64,000 nucleotides of DNA from Yersinia enterocolitica (GCA_002082245.2 NBTC02000002.1:2666001-2730000), one strand, 5' to 3'; numbered from the stretch's first letter, positions 9,069 through 19,530 are shown. Program-made: numbers and translations. Notes: generated by a model not told the origin, from the sequence alone.

Positions 9069-10139
9069 TCAGCAACCCCAGCGCAGCGCGGGGGTACTTA
9101 CTGGGGCATCCCACAATGACAGGAGTTCATCATCAACTTTCAGCACGGTGATGGACATACCCTGCATATCCAATGACGTACAATAAGAACCAATCAATTT
9201 ACGCTCGATGGTCAAACCGAATTGTGTACAGCACTCCGCCAGACGGTGCCAGACACCATAAAGTTCCGATAAGGGGGTCGCGCCAAGGTTATTGACCAGA
9301 ACAATGACCCGATCGCCTTTGGCTAAGGGTTGCTTACTCTGGCGCGTCTCGTTCCAGTCACCGGCTTGTCGATCCCAGTGGCGTAATGTGCGCTGATAGC
9401 TGCCGTGATCAATCAAGGTCTGGAACATGGCGTCTACCGTGTTATTCAGTGAAGTAAATGGCCGACGCTCAATACCCGGTTCGCCATGGATACCCACACC
9501 AAATTCCATCTCATTTTCAGCCAAAATAAATGACGGCTTACCGGCAGCGGGTACAGTACAAGCACCAAGCGCGATACCAATAGAATGCCCCTGATTATTA
9601 ATTTTCTGCCCCAGTAGTGCGCATTCATCTAATGAATCACCACGTGCCGCAGCAGCACCGAGTAATTTTTCTATAATGACCGTGTTCGCCACCCCACGCC
9701 GCCCGGCGGTATACAGGCTATCTTTGACCGCCACATCATCGTCTATCACTAAGGTAGCAACAGCGGTGCCACCGGCATGCAACAGCTCGGCGGCAGTTTC
9801 AAAGTTTAGAATGTCGCCAGTGTAATTCTTAATTAGCATCAGCACACCTGGCCCACCATCAATGGCTTGGCCGCATTCATACATTTGATCGGGGGTCGGC
9901 GAGGTAAAAATCTCACCCGGGCAGGCGCCATCCAACATGCCTTCGCCAATAAAGCCACAATGCATCGGTTCGTGACCACTGCCACCACCGGACATCAATG
10001 CAACTTTGCCACTCACTGGCGCATCTGCACGGGTGATGAAAAGGGGCTCTTGATGTAATGTTAGCTCAGGATGCGCCGCAACCAGCCCCTGAATTTGCTC
10101 CTGTAACACACTCTCAACGCTGTTAATTAATTTTTTCAT
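9069..10139 (-). CDS. dhaK: dihydroxyacetone kinase substrate-binding subunit DhaK
   Basis: DhaK binds dihydroxyacetone covalently as a hemiaminal on a histidine. The substrate pocket motif S-G-G-G-S-G-H-E-P is at residues 50-58 and the covalent His is at residue 218 (V-G-I-H-G-E-P-G), the same position as in E. coli. Length with the ATG at 10139 is 356 aa, equal to E. coli DhaK. The longer reading frame upstream (19 extra residues) is not typical. It lies 105 bp downstream of gldA and is probably transcribed with it. Together with DhaL and DhaM it phosphorylates dihydroxyacetone to DHAP in the cytoplasm. Confidence 0.96.
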   Translation of the reverse strand: MKKLINSVESVLQEQIQGLVAAHPELTLHQEPLFITRADAPVSGKVALMSGGGSGHEPMHCGFIGEGMLDGACPGEIFTSPTPDQMYECGQAIDGGPGVLMLIKNYTGDILNFETAAELLHAGGTAVATLVIDDDVAVKDSLYTAGRRGVANTVIIEKLLGAAAARGDSLDECALLGQKINNQGHSIGIALGACTVPAAGKPSFILAENEMEFGVGIHGEPGIERRPFTSLNNTVDAMFQTLIDHGSYQRTLRHWDRQAGDWNETRQSKQPLAKGDRVIVLVNNLGATPLSELYGVWHRLAECCTQFGLTIERKLIGSYCTSLDMQGMSITVLKVDDELLSLWDAPVSTPALRWGC

Positions 10140-10243
10140 TTTATGCTCCGCGAACGGGAATGGCTGGAGAACAGAGCTGCCGATGATGAGAAACACCGGC
10201 AGACTCGGTCGATTTTCAACTCAGAACGTATTTGCCGCACAGA

Positions 10244-11338
10244 TTAGTTGAGGAAAGCCTGACCCAAGCGGTCAGCTACCATAATTGCAGCATAGACACT
10301 GTCAGGTGTGACCTTGAACGGCATGTTGTGGATGGTTTCTCCCTCAGCACAGCTGGCCTTGGCGACATCATGGATCTTGCGTTCAATATCCTGAGAAACG
10401 CCCATCTCAGCCAATGTGATTGGTAAACCCAGTTGCTGGCAGAATGAGAGCACTGTCTCGATCTCTTCCATGCTGCTGTTCTGTAATACGAGCTGCGTCA
10501 GGGTACCAAAGGCCACTTTCTCACCGTGATACAAGTGGTGGCACTCATCTAATACGGTGAAACCGTTATGAATGGCGTGAGCGGCCGCCAGACCACTACT
10601 TTCAAAACCAATACCGCTCAGATAGGTATTGGCTTCGATAATACGTTCAACCGCTTCGGTCACAACACCCGCCTCTACCGCCAGTTTGGCTTTATAGCCC
10701 TCCGCCAGCAGGGTTTCGTAACACAAGCGAGCCAGTGTAACTGCCGCTAATGTCGATGCACCACCAGCCATACTGATAGCTTTAGCATCAAAACAGGCTT
10801 GTGCTTCAAAATAAGTAGACAGCGCATCGCCCATACCAGCGACCAGCAAACGTACTGGTGCTTTGGCAATAATGGTGGAATCCATCAGTACGATGTCAGG
10901 GTTTTTCGGGTAAATCATATATTCAGCGAACTTGCCCTGTTCGGTATAAATAACGGATAAGGCGCTGGTCGGGGCATCGGTAGAGGCAATAGTAGGCACC
11001 ACAACGACAGGGATATGCTGATAGTGAGCAATCGCTTTAGCCGTATCGAGGGTTTTCCCGCCACCGATACCAACCACTCCATTACAGCCGTGCTTTTTCA
11101 GCTCAACCGTCAACCGCTCAATTTCGTGACGGGAACATTCGCCATTAAAGCGGCTGAAATGATGTTCCAGCTCACTGGCTTGCAGGCTGGAGCCGACGGT
11201 ATCAGCAGTCAGCTTCATGACGAAATCATCAGCAATGATAAAATAGTTATTAGCCAATAACTTAGCAAATTCACCAATGGACTGTAATGCATTGGCACCT
11301 TGAATATATTTGGACGGAGATTGAATGACTTTCAGCAT
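10244..11338 (-). CDS. gldA: glycerol dehydrogenase
   Basis: This NAD-dependent, zinc-containing glycerol dehydrogenase oxidises glycerol to dihydroxyacetone, which DhaKLM encoded downstream then phosphorylates. The NAD-binding G-I-G-G-G-K-T-L-D-T-A-K motif is near residues 95-106, and the zinc ligands fall in G-M-G-D-A-L-S, A-A-A-H-A-I-H-N and Y-H-G-E-K-V-A. At 364 aa it is close to E. coli GldA (367). The ATG has a CAGGAG site. As first gene of the operon it is preceded by a long inverted repeat that may be its operator. Confidence 0.95.
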   Translation of the reverse strand: MLKVIQSPSKYIQGANALQSIGEFAKLLANNYFIIADDFVMKLTADTVGSSLQASELEHHFSRFNGECSRHEIERLTVELKKHGCNGVVGIGGGKTLDTAKAIAHYQHIPVVVVPTIASTDAPTSALSVIYTEQGKFAEYMIYPKNPDIVLMDSTIIAKAPVRLLVAGMGDALSTYFEAQACFDAKAISMAGGASTLAAVTLARLCYETLLAEGYKAKLAVEAGVVTEAVERIIEANTYLSGIGFESSGLAAAHAIHNGFTVLDECHHLYHGEKVAFGTLTQLVLQNSSMEEIETVLSFCQQLGLPITLAEMGVSQDIERKIHDVAKASCAEGETIHNMPFKVTPDSVYAAIMVADRLGQAFLN

Positions 11339-11452
11339 ATCTTGCTCCTGTAGCGTAAGAGATAATGTAAGAATAAATAATTTTTAGGGTCAATTTGATG
11401 AAACTGCATCCACTATAAGCGCAAAAAACAGGCTGAGAACCAACAGTTAAAA

Positions 11453-11501
11453 CGTTCCATTATGAAACTCCGTTATCTCAGCATGGTTTCATATTGGAAC
11501 G
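11453..11501. promoter_or_regulatory. paired inverted repeat upstream of gldA, candidate operator
   Basis: A 16-bp arm at 11453-11468 (CGTTCCATTATGAAAC) is matched by its reverse complement with one mismatch at 11486-11501, across a 17-bp spacer, so the arm centres are 33 bp (about three helical turns) apart. It lies 115-163 bp before the gldA start and outside any gene. A regulator of the glycerol/dihydroxyacetone operon could bind here; the protein is not identified. Confidence 0.5.
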
Positions 11502-11606
11502 ATAATGCCGTAACACAGGGACAGGAAGAGAAGTGGCGCACAGAAGCCGCCAAACAGTGTAAGAAGGTAAAATAGAAATAGGTTTACGCGCGATAGGCAC
11601 CAGCCA

Positions 11607-11640
11607 TAAAAAAAGCCACCCCAATAAAAGGGGCAGCTTT
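11607..11640 (-). terminator. Rho-independent terminator of the RND operon
   Basis: Arms at 11612-11622 and 11630-11640 (11 bp, two mismatches) enclose a 7-nt loop. Read on the minus strand, the stem is followed by a run of T. It lies 36 bp past the stop codon of the pump gene. Confidence 0.75.
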
Positions 11641-11675
11641 AGTCATTCTCGGTAGTGCTAACGCCACACTAACCG

Positions 11676-14600
11676 TTATTCACTGACGGGTTCGTCACTC
11701 ACTTTCTCTTTAGGTTCTGGATTCATACAACTGTAAATCACTGGTAACACCAGCAATGTCAGCACCGTTGCAAAGCCCAGACCAAACATGATGACCACCG
11801 CCATACTCTGGAAGAAAGCATCACTGAGCAGCGGAGCCAGCCCCAGAACCGTGGTAAATGCCGTCAACATAATAGGCCGTAAACGGGCGGTAGAGGCATC
11901 AATAATAGCTTCGCGCAGTGGTTTTTCCTGTCGCTGTAAGCCTATCTCTTCCACCAACACAATGCCGTTACGTATCAACATACCACTCAGACTTAACAGC
12001 CCCAACAAAGCCATAAAACCGAATGGAATCCCCGTCAACAGGAAGCCTACCGTGACACCAATTAATGCCAGTGGCACCGTCAGCCAGATCGCTATAGCAT
12101 TGCGCACCGAGCTGAACATCAATACCGTTACGATGAACATAATCAGGAACGCGATCGGCAAACTGGTGAAAATACCCCGTTGTGCTTCCTTGGTACTTTC
12201 ATAGTCACCGCCCCACTCCAGTTCGTATCCGCGCGGTAACTGAATGGCTTCCACACCCGGTTTGATACGCCGCAACAGTTCAGCAGAGGTCTCACCGCCT
12301 TGTTGGGTCGGATCCGTTTGTACCGTCAGCGTCCGCTTGCGATCCAGGCGCATAATGAGCGGATCTTCCCACTCGGTTTCAAAACTGGTGACAACGTTAT
12401 CGATCGGGATAAAGGCCAGGCGCGCCTGACTCCATACCATCACATCATTCAGCCGTTCTGCATTAAGCCGTTCTGCATCCGGTGTGCGCAGTACAATCGG
12501 CATTAAGCGAGTGCCATCACGGTATAATCCTACCGGCAGGCCACCAAAGCTCATGCGCAATGTGCCATCAACTTCGCGTTTATCTACCCCCAGTTCGCGC
12601 CCCAGATAGTCGGAGAATTGTGGCCGGATCATTTTGCTACGATCCTGCCAGTCATGCCGTGCACCATCTGCCATCGGATCAGCAATGATCGCTTTTTCCG
12701 CTTGCGCTGCCAGGGTTCGTAACACTTCAGGATCCGGGCCAACAAAGCGTGCTTCAATGGAACTGTTGTTGGATGGCCCAAACATGATGCGTTTTATCTG
12801 CGCATCAACCTGCGGGTATTCGTCATGCATATAGGATTCGATTTCATCAATCAAACCCGGTATTTGGCTGAGGTCCTCGGTACGAACCATCACCTGCGCA
12901 TAGTTAGGATAACGACGTTGAGCATTGTAGGTCAGCATAAAGCGCATTGCGCCCTGACCAATCGTCACCATGGTGTCCTCAACCCCTTTTTGCTGCTTGA
13001 TATACTGCTCAACCTTGTTCGCTATCCCTTCGGTGTAATTGATATCAGTACCATTCGGCAGCCAGATATCAACGAAGAAGATTGGCGTATTAGAGGGCGG
13101 GAAGAAGCTCTGGCGAACATGACCAAAACCCACCACCGATGCCACTAACATGGCCGCCAGCAGCACCAAAGTGATACTGCGATGTTGCAGTAATTTATTC
13201 AATATCACCCGATAATAGCGGAATAACCACCCATCATAAGGTTGTCTGGCCGGCTTATCGGCATCCACTTTCGCCGGTTTCTGGTTTTGGAATGCCCACT
13301 TAGCAAAGACCGGTGTTAGCGTCAGTGCCGTGAACCAACTTAACATCAGCGAGATCAACAACACCTGGAATAACGATTTACAGTATTCACCCGTTGCATC
13401 ATTGGACAGGCCGATAGGTGCAAAGGCCAGAATGGCAATGATAGTCGCGCCTAACAACGGCATCATTGAGCGCTTCACCACATTGCTAATAGCGGTAAAG
13501 ATGCTTTCGCCTCGCTGGCGACCAACAACGATACCTTCCACCACCACAATGGCGTTATCCACCAACATACTTAGCGCGATAATCAGCGCCCCTAACGACA
13601 CTCGCTGTAGCTCGATATTAAATAGCCACATAATGAGCAACGTACCCAGTACGTTAAGTGCCAACGAGATAGCAATCACTATACCGCTGCGCACCCCCAT
13701 GAAAATCAGCAAAGTGACCACAACAATCAATAGTGCCAACAGGAAGTTAAGGATAAAACCGTTAACCGCCCCTTCAACTTCATGGGACTGATCATAGAAC
13801 ACGTTGATATGCATACCTAACGGGCGTTCACCGTCAAGCTGCGCCAGCCGGGCTTTAATCGCATTACCTACGTTTACCACGTTGACATTCGGGGCAAACG
13901 AAATCCCCAGTGCCAATGCAGGTTTACCGTTGGCACGATAAATATTGGTCGGTGAATGGCCAAAACCTTGAGAGACAGTAGCGATATCACGCAAATACAC
14001 GCTTTTCGGGCTGCCGGGCTGACTTACCAGTAAATTCCCCAGTTCTTGTACACTTTGGAATTCACCGGTTGGATGCAAACGAATAGACTCACTGCCCACC
14101 TGCAACTGGCCCGCATCGGACACCACATTCTGGCGGCTCAGTAAATCGGATAACTGCTGTGGCGTGATACCTGCGGCGGTCATCTGGGCACGAGAAATCT
14201 CCACCTGAACTTCTTCAGGCAGAATACCCACAATACCCACTTTACCTACCCCGGGTACCAGTACCAGTTCACGTCGCAGTTGCTCGGCAAAATTACGTAA
14301 ATCCTGGTTACTGTACCCCTCTCCCGTGAGTGAGAAGAAGAAGCCATAAACATCGCCAAAGTCGTCATTGACCATCGGCGCACTGGCTCCCGGTGGCAAA
14401 CGCACACTGTTATCGTTGATTTTACGCCGCAGTTCATCCCAGATTTGCGGTAACTCATTCGCGCCATATTGTGCGCGAATATTGATAGTTATTTGTGATA
14501 AACCGGCACTGGAAATAGAAGTGACGTCGTCAACATAAGAGAGTTCCTGAATGGCATTCTCCAATGGGAGTGTGACTTCCTCTTCTACCTGCTGTGCTGA

Positions 14601-14762
14601 TGCACCATCATAACGGGTGACAACTACCGCCGTTTTGATGGTGAAGGCTGGGTCTTCCAGCCTGCCTATATTGAGATAGGCAATAATGCCACCAATACCC
14701 AGCAACAGAATCGTTAGCCAGATACGGGTATTATTATTGATAAAATTGTCAGTCAGCTTCAT
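11676..14762 (-). CDS. RND multidrug efflux transporter, inner-membrane permease
   Basis: This 1028-residue protein has the AcrB-type duplicated layout. A first helix near residues 12-30 is followed by a large periplasmic loop, helices 2-6 around 335-480, a seventh helix near 535, a second periplasmic loop, and helices 8-12 at about 860-1010. Helix 4 has V-D-N-A-I-V-V-V-E, so the first Asp of the proton relay is present while the second Asp of AcrB is Asn here. This variant is seen in several HAE-1 subgroups. It pairs with the adaptor encoded immediately upstream (one-base TGATG overlap). No outer-membrane channel gene is adjacent, so it likely borrows TolC. Substrate not known. Confidence 0.9.
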   Translation of the reverse strand: MKLTDNFINNNTRIWLTILLLGIGGIIAYLNIGRLEDPAFTIKTAVVVTRYDGASAQQVEEEVTLPLENAIQELSYVDDVTSISSAGLSQITINIRAQYGANELPQIWDELRRKINDNSVRLPPGASAPMVNDDFGDVYGFFFSLTGEGYSNQDLRNFAEQLRRELVLVPGVGKVGIVGILPEEVQVEISRAQMTAAGITPQQLSDLLSRQNVVSDAGQLQVGSESIRLHPTGEFQSVQELGNLLVSQPGSPKSVYLRDIATVSQGFGHSPTNIYRANGKPALALGISFAPNVNVVNVGNAIKARLAQLDGERPLGMHINVFYDQSHEVEGAVNGFILNFLLALLIVVVTLLIFMGVRSGIVIAISLALNVLGTLLIMWLFNIELQRVSLGALIIALSMLVDNAIVVVEGIVVGRQRGESIFTAISNVVKRSMMPLLGATIIAILAFAPIGLSNDATGEYCKSLFQVLLISLMLSWFTALTLTPVFAKWAFQNQKPAKVDADKPARQPYDGWLFRYYRVILNKLLQHRSITLVLLAAMLVASVVGFGHVRQSFFPPSNTPIFFVDIWLPNGTDINYTEGIANKVEQYIKQQKGVEDTMVTIGQGAMRFMLTYNAQRRYPNYAQVMVRTEDLSQIPGLIDEIESYMHDEYPQVDAQIKRIMFGPSNNSSIEARFVGPDPEVLRTLAAQAEKAIIADPMADGARHDWQDRSKMIRPQFSDYLGRELGVDKREVDGTLRMSFGGLPVGLYRDGTRLMPIVLRTPDAERLNAERLNDVMVWSQARLAFIPIDNVVTSFETEWEDPLIMRLDRKRTLTVQTDPTQQGGETSAELLRRIKPGVEAIQLPRGYELEWGGDYESTKEAQRGIFTSLPIAFLIMFIVTVLMFSSVRNAIAIWLTVPLALIGVTVGFLLTGIPFGFMALLGLLSLSGMLIRNGIVLVEEIGLQRQEKPLREAIIDASTARLRPIMLTAFTTVLGLAPLLSDAFFQSMAVVIMFGLGFATVLTLLVLPVIYSCMNPEPKEKVSDEPVSE

Positions 14763-15844
14763 CAGAGACCCCGCTCACGGACCCAAGCCCGGACAACCTG
14801 ATTTGGGCGAAGCTCACCGGTACCTGCGGAGACAATCTGCTCGCCATCAGCCAGACCGGAGGTGATTTGAATACCGTTGGCGGTCAATTGAGCTACCTGA
14901 ACTTTGCGCTCTTCAACATGCATCTGACCATCATCATTCTTGATAACCCAGACTCTTGCATCATTCAATTGGGCAGTGTCTGGGTTAAACACGGCTTCCA
15001 CTGGTACGATAATCGTCGGATGATCAGTGCCAGACAGATTGCCAGAGTTGATTCTTACCCGGCCACTGATACCTGAAAGCAATGGCATATCAGCCGGGCG
15101 CTTCATCGTCAGTGTCACCTGGAAAGTCTGTGAAGCAGAGGTGGTTGAGGTGGTGTGTTCTTTATACTCAGCAATAAATTCGCGCCCCGGCATATGATTA
15201 AGTAATACCGTTGGTTTGTAGTTACGATTGCTGATATCCAGCGTAGTAAACAGGCGCTCCGGCACACTGAACACCACATCTAACGTATCCAATGCACTTA
15301 ATGTGGCAACCGCCTGACCTGGGGCCATGACCTGATGGTTACGCACATTCACATTGGCAATAATGCCATCAAAAGGTGCGGTAATAGTTGCATCACTAAG
15401 TTCTTTTTGTGCAATTTCCAAGGACGCACGCGCCGATTCCATCTCAGCACGACGTACATCCAACTCAGCACGAGATACCGCCCTTTGCCCTTGCAAGGTA
15501 TTGAAACGGTTAAACTGATCGCGAGCCAGATTAAAGGTAGACTGACGATCCCTGACTCGTAGGTTCAAATCCGTATCATTCAGTCTGGCAATGACTTGGC
15601 CTTTTTTCACCTGCTCACCTTCACGCACCAGCAACTGTTGCAATTGCCCACTTCGCTTAAAGGAGAGCTGAGTTTCATCGCCAGCTTGTAATCGCGCTGG
15701 AAAATAGCGAGTGCCATTTTGCCCACTGTCTTCAACGGTAAATATTTTTACCGGGCGCACACTTTCTGCGACTTCAGGGGGAGTTCTGTCGCAAGCAGCG
15801 AGAAGAAACGTTAATAGCAGAGTGATTACTGTTTTTATCTTCAC
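14762..15844 (-). CDS. RND efflux periplasmic adaptor (membrane fusion lipoprotein)
   Basis: A 360-residue membrane fusion protein. The N-terminus is a lipoprotein signal (L-L-L-T-F-L-L-A-A-C-D), so Cys18 should be lipidated. The lipoyl half-motif G-Q-V-I-A-R-L-N-D-T-D is near residues 84-94. A coiled-coil hairpin follows at about 95-145, and the second lipoyl half (A-T-I-T-A-P-F-D-G-I-I) is near 150-160. Beta-barrel and membrane-proximal domains make up the rest. It bridges the permease to an outer-membrane channel. It is the first gene of the two-gene operon. Confidence 0.9.
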   Translation of the reverse strand: MKIKTVITLLLTFLLAACDRTPPEVAESVRPVKIFTVEDSGQNGTRYFPARLQAGDETQLSFKRSGQLQQLLVREGEQVKKGQVIARLNDTDLNLRVRDRQSTFNLARDQFNRFNTLQGQRAVSRAELDVRRAEMESARASLEIAQKELSDATITAPFDGIIANVNVRNHQVMAPGQAVATLSALDTLDVVFSVPERLFTTLDISNRNYKPTVLLNHMPGREFIAEYKEHTTSTTSASQTFQVTLTMKRPADMPLLSGISGRVRINSGNLSGTDHPTIIVPVEAVFNPDTAQLNDARVWVIKNDDGQMHVEERKVQVAQLTANGIQITSGLADGEQIVSAGTGELRPNQVVRAWVRERGL

Positions 15845-15903
15845 TATAAGATCTCGTTGAGTCAGATTTTAATAATTATTGCAGATTAATTATTCACACT
15901 TCT

Positions 15904-16140
15904 TTATCTGTTTTGGGCTTCACTTTTTTGTGACAGACGGCGCACCAGCGCTCTTATTAGTGTGATTAATAATCCCCCGGTAAACATCCCTAGAAAATAG
16001 ATCAGCACAATTAGCACCGAAATGGGTAGTGTTATTTGCATGGAAAGTAAAGATAAGTTCACTAGCCCGCTGTTTTGAAATACAAAAAGCGTCATCAGGG
16101 TCACTATCAGCAAAAAGCACACTAAATACACGTATTTCAC
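15904..16140 (-). CDS. small LapA-like (DUF1049) inner-membrane protein
   Basis: A 78-residue protein with two hydrophobic helices (about residues 3-22 and 38-62) and a basic cytoplasmic tail. The F-Q-N-S-G-L-V-N-L between the helices is the usual core of LapA/DUF1049 proteins. It lies upstream of the RND operon on the same strand. Family members help with lipopolysaccharide assembly or envelope stability; the role of this extra copy is not known. Confidence 0.7.
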   Translation of the reverse strand: MKYVYLVCFLLIVTLMTLFVFQNSGLVNLSLLSMQITLPISVLIVLIYFLGMFTGGLLITLIRALVRRLSQKSEAQNR

Positions 16141-16302
16141 TTGATCACCCTTTTCATCTTAGTTCATCATTTCTCGGCTTTAAAAACGTAATGTCGTGCT
16201 TTCTTGCCAAATACAAATCTCTGGCTGCTAAAACAGAGATAGCCAATAGCGAAATAGCACTACTCTGCTACTCACTATCAGCTATTTTTTAAGAGCAACT
16301 GC

Positions 16303-16549
16303 GCTATACCCTATATAATTCGAGTTGCAAGAAGGCGGCAATTGAGCGAATCCCGATGAGCTTACATAAGTAAGTGATTCGGGTAAGTGCGCGCAGCTAA
16401 TACCCCTGTGGCTTCAAGGCCGAAGGACATCCCCAAAGTCATTGGAGCCACAGGTAGGCAGCCAGCAAACGAATCCCGATGAGCTTACATAAGTAAGTGA
16501 TTCGGGTAAGTGCGCGCAGCTAACACCCCTGTGGCTTCAAGGCCGAAGG
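16303..16549. repeat. composite ERIC element with a duplicated core
   Basis: It starts with TATACCCTATATAATTCGAG and continues with the AAGGCGGCAA and GAGCTTACATAAGTAAGTGA parts of the ERIC consensus. An 80-bp core (16347-16426) is repeated almost exactly at 16470-16549, a period of 123 bp. The cores use TCCCGATGAG/ATTCGGG in place of the common TCCCCAGGAG/ACTGGGG. The second copy ends 4 bp from the arcA stop codon. Confidence 0.8.
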
Positions 16550-16552
16550 GGA

Positions 16553-17836
16553 TTAGTAGTCGACGGCATCCCGGATGATTGGACACGTCATACAGTGACC
16601 GCCCCCACGCCCACGGCCTAATTCACTGCCGACTATCTCAATCACTTCGACCCCTTCTTTACGCAACTGGGTATTGGTTTTGGTATTACGGTCATAGGCC
16701 AGCACCACACCTGGTGAAAGAGCAACCATGTTATTACCACTGTCCCATTGTTGACGTTCTGTATCGTAATCATTACCTTCGGTCTCAACCACACGCAGTT
16801 TTTTCAGGTTAAGCGCGCCAGCAACTACTTCAACAAAGGTGCCTTTATCACGACTTAACTTAATGCCGGTCGGGCCATTATCAGGGCGCAGTGAGAAGGT
16901 TTGGATCTGATTAACAATCGCCGGATATAACGTCACTACATCACGGTCGCAGAAGGTGAACACGGTATCCAGATGCATAGCGGCACGCAATTTAGGCATG
17001 GCCGCGATCATGACGCGCTCCACCTGCCCTTCGCTATTTTTAAACAGCGATTGCGCCAACTGCGTGATTGCCTGATGCGAAGTTCGCTCACTCATGCCGA
17101 TTAACACGGTTTTATTACCGATTGGCATCACATCACCGCCTTCCAGCGTCGCAGTGCCGTGGTGCTGCGTCGGGTCACCCCACCACACTTTCACATTGGC
17201 GTCACCAAAGTCCGGGTGGAATTTATAGATAGCCGTGGTGAGGATGGTTTCTTCATGACGCGCCGGCCAATACAGTGGGTTTAGTGTCACACCGCCATAG
17301 ATCCAGCAAGTGGTATCGCGGGTATACAGTGTATTGGGCAACGGTGGTAACAAGTATTCAGTAATACCAACCGCTTCGCGGATCAGCTTCAACTCTTCTT
17401 TGTCACATTTACCGTCTTTATGCAGTTCGGTGGTGGACAAGCCGCCAATCAGCACTTCAGCCAGCACGCGCGGCTCCAGGCTTTCCAGATAGCTGCGGGT
17501 TTCTTGCAAAATGCCCAATGACACTTCATTCGGCACAATTTGCTGATCCAAAATCCACTTTTTCGCCGCTGGAATGGCGACCGTTTCAGCCAGCAGATTA
17601 TGCATCTCAACCACATCAACACCGCGTTCACGCATTTTGGTCATAAAATCAAAATGGTCGCGCTTGGCTCTCTCTACCCACAGGACATCATCAAATAATA
17701 ATTCATCACAATTACTTGGCGTCAGGCGGTTATGGGCACGTCCTGGGGCGCACACCATTACTTTATGTAACTTGCCGACTTCAGAGTGAACACCAAACTT
17801 AGGTTTAGCGTGAGTTTTCTTAGCTTTATCTGACAT
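16553..17836 (-). CDS. arcA: arginine deiminase
   Basis: The enzyme hydrolyses arginine to citrulline and ammonia. The 427-residue chain has the family N-terminus ([10 protein letters not shown]), the substrate-binding region (L-E-G-G-D-V-M) and the catalytic cysteine in the C-terminal [10 protein letters not shown], here Cys415, matching Cys406 of the Pseudomonas enzyme. It is cytoplasmic and follows the antiporter gene by 15 bp, so the two are co-transcribed. No ornithine carbamoyltransferase or carbamate kinase gene lies nearby, so the full ATP-yielding pathway is not encoded in this operon; acid resistance or nitrogen release may be its main use (inference). Confidence 0.95.
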   Translation of the reverse strand: MSDKAKKTHAKPKFGVHSEVGKLHKVMVCAPGRAHNRLTPSNCDELLFDDVLWVERAKRDHFDFMTKMRERGVDVVEMHNLLAETVAIPAAKKWILDQQIVPNEVSLGILQETRSYLESLEPRVLAEVLIGGLSTTELHKDGKCDKEELKLIREAVGITEYLLPPLPNTLYTRDTTCWIYGGVTLNPLYWPARHEETILTTAIYKFHPDFGDANVKVWWGDPTQHHGTATLEGGDVMPIGNKTVLIGMSERTSHQAITQLAQSLFKNSEGQVERVMIAAMPKLRAAMHLDTVFTFCDRDVVTLYPAIVNQIQTFSLRPDNGPTGIKLSRDKGTFVEVVAGALNLKKLRVVETEGNDYDTERQQWDSGNNMVALSPGVVLAYDRNTKTNTQLRKEGVEVIEIVGSELGRGRGGGHCMTCPIIRDAVDY

Positions 17837-17851
17837 AAGAACTCCAATAAA

Positions 17852-19360
17852 TTATATGGTGATAATCCCGGTAGCAATGCTATAAATCGCAGCCACCGCA
17901 GCAACAATCAGAACAATAAACAGTATTCTTTCATAGGAATTAAAGGCTTTTTGATGCTGTTCACGTTTGGCAATCAGATACAAAATAGTGCCCGGCCCGT
18001 AAATAATGGCCGACAACAGCACGTATTTCAGGCCGCCGGCGTAAATCATCAGAGCAGAGTAGAAAGTCGCAATGATGGCAAAAATCAAATCTTTTCTATG
18101 ACCACGGTTATTCGTTTCGTAAGTCTCACCGGTCCATGCCAATTTCAGGCCATAAGCCCCTACTAACAGATAAGGGATCAGAGTTAATGAACTGGTTAAT
18201 TCCAGCGCCAGTTGAAAAGCATAATCAGTAAACAAGGTGAGAATTAAGAATATCTGTATAAAGATGTTGGTCAGCCAAACCGCTGCTGAAGGCACAGCAT
18301 TGCTGTTTTCAGTCGCGAAGATTTTTGGCATGCTGTTACTCTTAGCCGCCGAAAACAGCACTTCCGCTGCCAGTAGTGACCATGATAAATAAGCACCCAA
18401 CACGGAGATAATCAGACCCACACTGATAAATATTGCCCCCCAGCGGCCGACTATCGCCTCTAACACCCCAGCCATTGATGGCTGGCGTAATGCCGCCAAA
18501 TCAGGGCGCAGTAACACGCCGTAAGACAACATGGTGATCAATACCAGCAGGCACAGCACACCAATAAAGCCCAGAACGGTCGCGATACCAACATGGCTAC
18601 GTTCTTTGGCATAACGTGAATAAACACTCGCACCTTCGATACCCAAGAATACAAATACTGTGACCAGCATGGTGCTACGTACCTGAGAGAATAGAGACTC
18701 AGGTTCAACTGACGTGGTGATTGCCGCCGCCGCATGACCAACATAGCCATAGTCATTCAGATGGGATAAATCAGCACCTTTAATCACATCTGGCGTACCC
18801 CAGAAGTTCAGCGCAAAAACATCACCTTTAAAGGCAAAAATCAGTACGATGACGAAAATGAAGATTGGAATTATTTTTGCGAAGGTGGCGATGGTATTAA
18901 TTGCTGCAGCTTCTTTAACGCCGCGCAATATCAGGATATGGAATCCCCACAAGATAACGGAGGCAATTAACACCGCCGGAATAGTATTACCATCACCAAA
19001 TATAGGGAAGAATGCCCCTAACGTTGATTTGATAAGAACAAAATAAGAGACGTTACCAATACAGGTACCGGCCCAGAAACCTAATGCAGAAGCAAAACCA
19101 AGATAATCCCCGAAGCCCTCTTTTGCGTAAATGAATACACCAGAATCGAGATTAGGTTTACGCTGCGCTAATGTTTGAAAAACAAAAGCCAGCATTAGCA
19201 TCCCACCCCCCGCTATACACCAGGCGATAAGTGCGCCAAACCCACCGGTTGCTCGTCCAAATGTTGCCGGCAATGAAAATATACCGGCCCCGATCATTGA
19301 ACCGACCACCAAAGAGGTAAGGGCCGGTAAAGATAATTTATTCGTTGTTGAATTGGCCAT
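17852..19360 (-). CDS. arcD: basic amino acid antiporter of the APC family (ArcD-like)
   Basis: A 502-residue permease with about 12-13 hydrophobic helices. The N-terminal helix carries G-S-M-I-G-A-G-I-F-S-L-P, the substrate-binding signature of arginine/ornithine and related APC antiporters. It is the first gene of the operon with arcA, separated by 15 bp, which points to arginine uptake in exchange for ornithine or citrulline. A promoter should lie in the long AT-rich region upstream, where a TGATAA-AA-TTATCA palindrome is found. Confidence 0.88.
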   Translation of the reverse strand: MANSTTNKLSLPALTSLVVGSMIGAGIFSLPATFGRATGGFGALIAWCIAGGGMLMLAFVFQTLAQRKPNLDSGVFIYAKEGFGDYLGFASALGFWAGTCIGNVSYFVLIKSTLGAFFPIFGDGNTIPAVLIASVILWGFHILILRGVKEAAAINTIATFAKIIPIFIFVIVLIFAFKGDVFALNFWGTPDVIKGADLSHLNDYGYVGHAAAAITTSVEPESLFSQVRSTMLVTVFVFLGIEGASVYSRYAKERSHVGIATVLGFIGVLCLLVLITMLSYGVLLRPDLAALRQPSMAGVLEAIVGRWGAIFISVGLIISVLGAYLSWSLLAAEVLFSAAKSNSMPKIFATENSNAVPSAAVWLTNIFIQIFLILTLFTDYAFQLALELTSSLTLIPYLLVGAYGLKLAWTGETYETNNRGHRKDLIFAIIATFYSALMIYAGGLKYVLLSAIIYGPGTILYLIAKREQHQKAFNSYERILFIVLIVAAVAAIYSIATGIITI

Positions 19361-19530
19361 GATGCTCTCAATGACATTGGATAAATTAAGTTAAATGTAA
19401 ATTCTGCTTATCCTACAAACAGATTCACCCAGACCCACTTATCAATATAAATACATAGTTATCATAGCTTCCTTTAAAACTATTGCATAATGCCGGGAAA
19501 GTAGACCAAATCTTACAATATGTAAATTCT

